From: an uncultured Blautia sp.
GTDB lineage: Bacteria; Bacillota; Clostridia; Lachnospirales; Lachnospiraceae
Assembly (NCBI GenBank): GCA_900765525.1
Contig: CAAFRY010000142.1
Location: 1 to 18,428, forward strand
Reading direction: 5' to 3'
Length of the DNA: 18,428 nucleotides
In this document: positions 13,468 through 18,428 of the stretch, in pieces
Numbering within the stretch: position 1 is the stretch's first letter
Layout of the letters: every line of letters starts with the position of its first letter
Notes under the pieces: model-generated
What the model saw: the letters and a program-made list of their open reading frames with translations, nothing else
What the model was told of the DNA's origin: nothing
Databases searched by the model: none
Translations under genes and position numbers: made by a program

Positions 13468-14628
13468 TTATCTTCTGTTTTTCAGGAAATCTGGAATCTG
13501 AATGTCCTTCTGCTGCACATTACTCTTGAATTGAGGCTGCTGGAAGGTTGGCTGCTGGAAAGTGGGCATTGTGTAACCAGACTGCTGTGGCTGAGGCTGT
13601 CTCTGGGACTGAACCTTTGGAGCCTTCTCAGCTCTGCTTCCTTTCTTATCTCTGGTAACACTGGCCTTTCTGGCTGTTTCGTCATCCAGACCTGTGGCAA
13701 TTACAGTAATTCTCACGAAATCAGCTTCCTTATCATCATACAGGGCACCGAAGATAATATTGGTATCCTCTCCTGTCAGATTCTGTACATAAGTTGCTGC
13801 ATCGTTGGCATCCATAAGAGAAATATCTCCGGATACATTGATGATAACATGAGAAGCGCCCTGGATAGTAGTTTCCAGCAATGGACTGGATACTGCCTGC
13901 TGAACAGCTTCCATAGCCTTGTCGTCTCCCTTGCCCTCTCCGATACCGATGTGGGCAATTCCTTTGTCAATCATAACGGTCTGCACATCTGCAAAGTCCA
14001 GATTGATAAGAGCCGGCAGGTTAATCAGGTCTGTGATACCCTGTACAGCCTGCTGCAGAACCTCGTCTGCTTTTTTCAGAGCTTCCGGCATAGAAGTACG
14101 ACGGTCTACAATTTCCAGCAGACGGTCATTTGGAATAATAATCAAAGTATCTACGTTTTCTTTCAGCTTTTCAATTCCGGTAAGCGCATTGCTCATACGA
14201 GTCTTTGCTTCAAAACGGAAAGGCTTTGTCACAACGCCTACCGTAAGGATTCCCATTTCTTTGGCAACACCTGCCACTACAGGTGCCGCACCGGTTCCTG
14301 TTCCGCCGCCCATACCGCAGGTAACAAATACCATATCTGCTCCCTGGATGGCCTGCTTAATCTCCTCAATACTTTCCTCTGCTGCCTTCTCGCCGATTTC
14401 CGGCTTTGCACCGGCACCCAGTCCCTTTGTCAGCTTCTCTCCAATCTGAATTACAGTTGGGGCCTTGCACAGAGTCAGTGCCTGCTTATCTGTATTTACA
14501 CCTATAAATTCAACGCCGCCGATGGCTTCCTCCACCATTCGGTTTACAGCATTATTTCCAGCTCCGCCTACGCCGATAACAATAATTTTAGCAGATGATT
14601 CCGCCTCGTTTGTCATGATTTCTAACAC
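13468..14628 (-). CDS. ftsZ: Cell division protein FtsZ
   Basis: A 386-residue tubulin-like GTPase that polymerises into the division ring. Visible: [18 protein letters not shown] (14-31), FIGVNTD (41-47), the tubulin signature [10 protein letters not shown] (107-116), TKPFRFE near 134, the T7 loop NLDFADV near 219, and [13 protein letters not shown]. The C-terminal linker is short and Gln-rich, with PTFQQ repeated, and ends in the conserved tail [11 protein letters not shown] that binds FtsA/SepF/ZapA-type partners. The start is GTG at 14628 with AAAGGAGG 7 nt upstream; an ATG four codons in is badly spaced. It is last in the ftsW-murA-ftsQ-ftsZ run but has its own promoter (14756-14784) and terminator. 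No ftsA is adjacent. Confidence 0.98.
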   Translation of the reverse strand: MLEIMTNEAESSAKIIVIGVGGAGNNAVNRMVEEAIGGVEFIGVNTDKQALTLCKAPTVIQIGEKLTKGLGAGAKPEIGEKAAEESIEEIKQAIQGADMVFVTCGMGGGTGTGAAPVVAGVAKEMGILTVGVVTKPFRFEAKTRMSNALTGIEKLKENVDTLIIIPNDRLLEIVDRRTSMPEALKKADEVLQQAVQGITDLINLPALINLDFADVQTVMIDKGIAHIGIGEGKGDDKAMEAVQQAVSSPLLETTIQGASHVIINVSGDISLMDANDAATYVQNLTGEDTNIIFGALYDDKEADFVRITVIATGLDDETARKASVTRDKKGSRAEKAPKVQSQRQPQPQQSGYTMPTFQQPTFQQPQFKSNVQQKDIQIPDFLKNRR

Positions 14629-14755
14629 GGTATTTCCTCCTTTAGCTCCCTTGTATAATCTAAATGATATTACATTTCTCTTATCTTAATTTTCCGGCTT
14701 ATCCGGTATGTATTTGTCTGTGCTATCCAGTCATTCTCTTTATACATATAGATAT

Positions 14756-14784
14756 ATAATAGCTTTTTTTCCTGAATTTATCAA
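14756..14784 (-). promoter_or_regulatory. ftsZ promoter
   Basis: Minus strand: -35 TTGATA (14779-14784), 17-bp spacer, -10 TATTAT (14756-14761). The start near 14749 gives a leader of about 120 nt, which contains a small CCGG-ATAAG-CCGG hairpin (14693-14705). Confidence 0.65.
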
Positions 14785-14837
14785 CCGGTATTTTCAGAAT
14801 TTCATAAAAAATTTAAACTTTCATTTCCAGTCCTTTT

Positions 14838-15827
14838 TCAGCGGTTTCCTGTATCCGCAGAATCTGAGCCGTCGCTATACTCAATATCCGGCACGTCTTC
14901 CTCCTGGTCTTCTTCCTCATCTCGGCTTCTTGAAGAATTTCCGCCTTCATCCCTGCTATCTGAGGAATTACTCCCGGAGCTGCTGTCTGAAGAATCCTCC
15001 TCTTCTCCTCTGTCTTGGCCGGAGTTGTCCTCTTCCTCTTGGCTGTCTGAGGAGTCCTCATATTCCCAATCCTGAGAGGTATCGGTTCCATCTTCGTCTC
15101 CGCTGTCCTGAGTGGTATCGTCAAACACCACACTTCTGGTATCCTCCGTAATGTTTTCCAAATGAAGGATTCCGGTAAGTCCGTCCAGGTAAGGAAGAAT
15201 TCCAACCATACGGTTGATTTTCTCATCCATGTTTTCGTCATCTCCCAGACGGACCTCTATGTTTCCATAGTACAGCACAAGCTGGTTCAGTTCGTTAAAC
15301 ACCAGCCTGTCCGGTTTTTCCTCCATCTTCTCCAACATCTTTCCCACACTTAACAGGGTGTTCAGCTTTCCGGTATTGATGCCTTTCAGTTTTTCACCTT
15401 GTTTGGCTTCTTTTACATTGATACCCTCTATCATAGGGATATTTTCAATAGGCTCTTCTGTGATTATCTGAATGATTCCCTGACGGTCGAAATTTACACA
15501 GCGTCCCTGGTATTCAATATATCCCACCAGCTGCTTTTCCTTTACCTGGAGAATCAGAGTATTTCTATCTTTACGCACAACAGATACCTGTTCAATCATG
15601 CTGGCATCTTTTGTTTCTTTTTCTGTGTTGATGAACCCGGCCAAAATAGAGTTTTTGGCAAGGGGTACATCCAGAATCATATTTTTTATCTGCTCGTCTG
15701 AGTAGAAGCTGTTACCCTCCACTTTCACACTGGTTACCTGGAAGCCCAGAAAAAACACCAGTACAAAAATCAGGAGGGCCGCCGCTGCGGCCTCTATGAT
15801 AATTCGTATTATTTTTCTTCCGCTCAT
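14838..15827 (-). CDS. ftsQ: Cell division protein FtsQ/DivIB with long acidic C-terminal tail
   Basis: A 329-residue bitopic membrane protein of the divisome. A short basic cytoplasmic N terminus (MSGRKIIRI) leads into one membrane segment (about 9-28) and a POTRA domain (about 31-98: VTSVKVEGNSFYSDEQIKNMIL through NTLILQVKEKQLVGYIEYQG). The beta domain follows to about residue 235 (RCVNFDRQGIIQ; IEVRLGDDENMDEKINRMVGILPYLDG). Residues 236-329 are an extracellular low-complexity tail of Asp, Glu, Ser and Gly (for example EEEDSSDSSSGSNSSDSRDE). DivIB proteins often have a short disordered C terminus; this one is unusually long and acidic. The ATG at 15827 has AGGAGAC upstream and lies 9 bp after the murA stop, so the genes are cotranscribed. 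The shadow frame 14813-15241 should be ignored. Confidence 0.87.
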   Translation of the reverse strand: MSGRKIIRIIIEAAAAALLIFVLVFFLGFQVTSVKVEGNSFYSDEQIKNMILDVPLAKNSILAGFINTEKETKDASMIEQVSVVRKDRNTLILQVKEKQLVGYIEYQGRCVNFDRQGIIQIITEEPIENIPMIEGINVKEAKQGEKLKGINTGKLNTLLSVGKMLEKMEEKPDRLVFNELNQLVLYYGNIEVRLGDDENMDEKINRMVGILPYLDGLTGILHLENITEDTRSVVFDDTTQDSGDEDGTDTSQDWEYEDSSDSQEEEDNSGQDRGEEEDSSDSSSGSNSSDSRDEGGNSSRSRDEEEDQEEDVPDIEYSDGSDSADTGNR

Positions 15828-15836
15828 ATACGTCTC

Positions 15837-17084
15837 CTAATCCCTGGCTGTCTTAGCCCCAAGACAATTCAGGTCTCTGCAAATATCCTCGTATCCTCTC
15901 TCAATGAAATTCCGGTTTTTCACATAAGTCTCTCCCCGGGCTGCCAAACCAGCTACCACAAGAGCAGCGCCCCCACGAAGCTCCCGTGCTTCCACCCTGG
16001 CTCCCAAAAGACCGCCTCCCCGGATTATGGCTTCTCTGCCACATATCTCTATATCAGCCCCCATTTTCTTTAATTCAGCAGCCGTTTTAAAACGGTCCTC
16101 AAAAATATTCTCCCGAATCCTGCTTTCTCCCCTGGCACAGGATAAAACTGCCATAAACACAGACTGCAGGTCTGTGGGGAAGCCGGGATACACCTGGGTC
16201 TGGAGATTTTCCAGAGGCAGTACAGCCCTGCGGCTGCACAAGGACAGTTTACCACTGTTCCAGGTATATTGTCCACCTATTTTCTCGTAGGCCCGAAGCA
16301 GGGCCCCCATTTCTTCTACCGGAGCGTCCAAAAGTACGCCTCCTCCTCTGGTTATGGCGCTGGCACACACATAGGTCCCAGCTGCTATCCTGTCCGCCGG
16401 CACTTTAAAAACTGTGTCATGAAGTCTTTCCACACCCTGTATTTTCAAACATCCGGTTCCCTCTCCTTTTATATCAGCCCCTGCTTTTTTCAGAAATCTG
16501 CACAGCCAGATAACTTCCGGTTCCACAGACCCACCTTGAATCACTGTATGTCCCTTAGCACAGACAGCTCCCAGCACAGCGTTTTGGGTAGCTCCTACGC
16601 TGGCCTTGGGAAAGATAATCCTTGCTCCCCTCAGGCCCCGGGTCTCTCCAATCAGCATACCTTCCTCCTCACGGAAAGAGGCTCCCAGGCTATGCAGAGC
16701 CTTTAAATGCAAATCAATGGGTCTGGCACCAATGACACAGCCGCCGGGATAAGGAACCCAGGCTTTTCCACACCGCCCAAGAAGACTGCCAAGAAGTACA
16801 ATGGAAGAACGCATCTGTTCTCCCAGGCAGGCATCCGCCTGGCAGCATGTAACCTCCTTTGCCTCTATAACCAAAGTATCTCCCTGCCACCTGACCGTGG
16901 CCCCCAGTTTTTCCAGAAGCTGCCCCATAAGCATAACATCTGCAATTTTCGGACAACCCTGCAGCACAGTTGTGCCTTTTATTAAAAGAGCGGCCGCCAT
17001 CACTGGCAGTGCCGCATTTTTAGAACCCTGTATTCTCACTTCACCGTCTAAAGGAATTCCCCCTGTAACCCTTATTCCATTCAA
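15837..17084 (-). CDS. murA: UDP-N-acetylglucosamine 1-carboxyvinyltransferase
   Basis: A 415-residue enolpyruvyl transferase catalysing the first committed step of peptidoglycan synthesis in the cytoplasm. Visible: GEVRIQGSKNAALPVMAA with Lys22/Asn23, PKIADVMLMGQLLEKLGA, EQMRSSIVLLGSLLGR with the catalytic-site Arg, PYPGGCVIGARPIDLHL with the PEP/fosfomycin-reactive Cys116 (Cys115 in E. coli), and YPGFPTDLQS with the catalytic Asp. A GTG at 17093 directly abuts the SD (AAGAGGAG), so it is unlikely to be the start. The TTG at 17084 is 8 nt from the SD and gives MNGIRVTGG, aligning Lys22 exactly with E. coli MurA. It is placed between ftsW and ftsQ. The Cys predicts fosfomycin sensitivity of the enzyme. 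Confidence 0.95.
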   Translation of the reverse strand: MNGIRVTGGIPLDGEVRIQGSKNAALPVMAAALLIKGTTVLQGCPKIADVMLMGQLLEKLGATVRWQGDTLVIEAKEVTCCQADACLGEQMRSSIVLLGSLLGRCGKAWVPYPGGCVIGARPIDLHLKALHSLGASFREEEGMLIGETRGLRGARIIFPKASVGATQNAVLGAVCAKGHTVIQGGSVEPEVIWLCRFLKKAGADIKGEGTGCLKIQGVERLHDTVFKVPADRIAAGTYVCASAITRGGGVLLDAPVEEMGALLRAYEKIGGQYTWNSGKLSLCSRRAVLPLENLQTQVYPGFPTDLQSVFMAVLSCARGESRIRENIFEDRFKTAAELKKMGADIEICGREAIIRGGGLLGARVEARELRGGAALVVAGLAARGETYVKNRNFIERGYEDICRDLNCLGAKTARD

Positions 17085-17189
17085 GTCATACACTCCTCTT
17101 ATAAAGCGTTCCAGACAAAACCTATCTGAAATTATTTTATGCTCCTTCCTATAGATTGGTGAAGAGGAAATGCATAGCCGTAAAGCAGC

Positions 17190-18278
17190 CTATTTTTCTC
17201 TGTTTCTGCTGACTGAAAGAGCCAGCCCCATTTCTGCCAGCAAAAACAATACCGAGGTGCCTCCGTAGCTGACAAAGGGTAGGGTGATTCCTGTATTTGG
17301 AATAGTGTTGGTAACCACCGCAATATTTAAAATCACCTGCATGGCCATATGTCCCATTATCCCTGCTCCAACCAGGGCTCCCGCCAAATCCCGGGCATGG
17401 GTGGCAATCACCATGAGCCGCCATATGAGAAGGCCAAACAAAAGAATCAAAAGGCAAGCCCCTACCAGACCGGTCTCCTCACAGATAATAGAAAAAATCA
17501 TGTCATTTTGGGCCTCCGGTACAAATCCCAGCTTCTGCAGACTGCTGCCCAGTCCCTTACCGAAAATTCCTCCGCTGCCTATGGCGTAAAGTCCCTGTAT
17601 GGTCTGGAACCCTTTCTCATAAGCCTCAGGATTCCTCCAGATAGCCAGACGCTCCAAACGGTAACTGGCCATTCCCAGAAAAATACCGATAAACACCACG
17701 CCTGCGGCTCCGATTCCCACAAAGGGCAGGTATCTGGGATTGGACACAAATATCAATATAACACCGATTCCCAGAATAATGATGGCCGTACTCAGATTGC
17801 TGGCTCCCACTAAACCTACAATTGGCAGCAGCAGGGCCATGGTTCCTGCCATATAAAAAATTCCCCTCTTCTTTTCCTCCCCCCTGGTAATCACCCAGGT
17901 GAGAAGCAGAATCACCGCCACCTTGGCAAATTCCGAGGGCTGAAAAGACAGGGGTCCTATAGACAGCCACCGCTTGGAACCGTTGTATTCATCTCCGAAC
18001 AGAAGTACCATCAAAGACAGCACCAGGGAAATCCCATACCAAAGACCTGCGGTTTTTACCAGAATATGATAATCCATACAGGAAACAAGGTACATGCCCA
18101 TAAGCCCCAGAGAGGTAGCGAAAAGCTGTTTCTTAAAATAATAGGCAGAGTCATGGAACTTTACTCTGCCGTTATATGCGCTGGTACTGTAAAGAAATAT
18201 TAGACCGCAGACAAGTAGAACCACAACCAAAATCAGAAGAATCCCGTCAAACTGACGCCCCTTTTTTTCTCTCTCCAA
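17190..18278 (-). CDS. ftsW: FtsW/RodA/SpoVE-family peptidoglycan glycosyltransferase
   Basis: A 362-residue polytopic membrane protein of the SEDS family, which polymerises lipid II into glycan strands. It has about ten hydrophobic segments. Visible signatures: LIFLYSTSAYNG near residue 30, NGSKRWLSIGPLSFQPSEFAKVAVIL near 100, GASNLSTAIII near 158 (SEDS catalytic loops), GFQTIQGLYAIGSGGIFGKGLGSSLQKLGFVPEAQNDMIFSIICEETG near 222-270, and PNTGITLPFVSYGGTS near the C terminus. The start is TTG at 18278 with GGAGG about 10 nt upstream. Its place beside murA, ftsQ and ftsZ supports FtsW; SpoVE, the sporulation paralogue, is hard to tell apart and lies in this cluster in Bacillus. Confidence 0.93.
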   Translation of the reverse strand: MEREKKGRQFDGILLILVVVLLVCGLIFLYSTSAYNGRVKFHDSAYYFKKQLFATSLGLMGMYLVSCMDYHILVKTAGLWYGISLVLSLMVLLFGDEYNGSKRWLSIGPLSFQPSEFAKVAVILLLTWVITRGEEKKRGIFYMAGTMALLLPIVGLVGASNLSTAIIILGIGVILIFVSNPRYLPFVGIGAAGVVFIGIFLGMASYRLERLAIWRNPEAYEKGFQTIQGLYAIGSGGIFGKGLGSSLQKLGFVPEAQNDMIFSIICEETGLVGACLLILLFGLLIWRLMVIATHARDLAGALVGAGIMGHMAMQVILNIAVVTNTIPNTGITLPFVSYGGTSVLFLLAEMGLALSVSRNREK

Positions 18279-18338
18279 TGCGCCTAATCCTCCAGGGTAT
18301 TCTTCTAATTATATGGCTGTTTTTTTCCACATATGACC

Positions 18339-18367
18339 TGTATAAAAAAATGCCTACGGCATCTCAA
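18339..18367 (-). promoter_or_regulatory. Possible ftsW promoter or short terminator
   Basis: Minus strand: TTGAGA (18362-18367), 17-bp spacer, TATACA (18339-18344). The spacer contains ATGCC-GTA-GGCAT followed by seven Ts, so the same bases could be a weak terminator. I cannot decide between the two. Confidence 0.35.
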
Positions 18368-18428
18368 CTCCCCTGCCCCTCAATCTTGAGGGGTAAGGGC
18401 TTGTTTTTTGCCTTACTTTCCTTCATAA
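18364..18428 (-). CDS. Possible C-terminal tail of an upstream gene (partial)
   Basis: An open frame enters from the right edge and stops at TGA (18364-18366). It includes MKESKAKNKPLPLKIEGQGS from an ATG at 18426. It contains the hairpin CCCCTCAA-TC-TTGAGGGG (18376-18393, plus strand), which may instead be non-coding structure. The product is not recognisable; it could be the end of another cell-wall gene or chance. Confidence 0.2.
   Translation of the reverse strand, partial: MKESKAKNKPLPLKIEGQGS

Noticed and set aside
13198..14598. 466-residue plus-strand open frame
   Set aside because: It runs antisense to ftsZ and through the repeat element. The translation is low-quality (runs of Ser/Leu/Cys) with no SD or domain; it is a shadow of ftsZ codon bias.
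18376..18410. CCCCTCAA/TTGAGGGG hairpin followed by a T-run on the plus strand
   Set aside because: No plus-strand gene precedes it in the window, and on the minus strand it falls inside a possible coding tail; its role cannot be decided.
1..18428. CRISPR arrays, tRNA/rRNA genes, transposases, phage genes
   Set aside because: None seen: no regularly spaced repeats, no recognisable RNA gene, no mobile-element protein in the frames.

Overview
The window looks like chromosome from a spore-forming, low-to-mid GC Firmicute. A Lachnospiraceae (Blautia-like) origin is my inference from protein character and gene content: FtsZ ending [12 protein letters not shown], SpoIIGA/SigE, YlmC/YmxH, and an SPFH plus Arc-like pair. 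No tRNA, rRNA, CRISPR, integrase or transposase was seen. Most genes are on the minus strand.

Region by region, from high to low coordinates. 18.4-13.4 kb is a cell-wall/division run: ftsW/spoVE, murA, ftsQ (divIB) with a long acidic tail, and ftsZ, closed by a strong terminator. 13.4-13.2 kb is a structured, non-coding 202-bp element bounded by 33-bp direct repeats. 13.2-12.2 kb holds moaC-moaB (molybdopterin), overlapping by ATGA. 12.2-10.3 kb holds the divergent shikimate-pathway pair aroE (plus, YdiB-like) and aroD (minus). 10.3-8.6 kb is the spoIIG operon: SpoIIGA, a membrane protease, and the pro-sigma-E it activates. It is preceded by a TTGACA/TATAAT promoter with a 21-bp spacer and Spo0A-box-like sites. 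8.5 kb carries a 92-bp palindromic repeat, followed by a GNAT acetyltransferase and, on the plus strand, a cytoplasmic GH5 glycoside hydrolase.

6.5-4.8 kb is a small operon: SPFH membrane protein, Arc-like ribbon-helix-helix protein (CTG start), and a YbjQ/UPF0145 protein. 4.7-0.8 kb is a 2-keto-3-deoxygluconate module: a divergent IclR-type regulator, KDPG aldolase, KDG kinase and a second PfkB kinase. These feed uronate-derived KDG to pyruvate and glyceraldehyde-3-phosphate. The left edge has the sporulation-associated YlmC/YmxH protein and the N-terminal part of a GntR/AraR-type regulator with a palindromic operator.

The most interesting signals are regulatory. At both spoIIGA and ymxH, the Shine-Dalgarno sequence lies in the 3' arm of a long hairpin whose 5' arm exists only in transcripts from the upstream gene. 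At spoIIGA the Spo0A-type promoter starts downstream of that 5' arm. Read-through RNA would then be terminated or translationally silent, while RNA from the dedicated promoter would be open. I did not find a wholly new multi-gene system; the SPFH/Arc/YbjQ triad is the least understood gene set. Several starts were revised (murA TTG, aroE, GH5, the second PfkB kinase).
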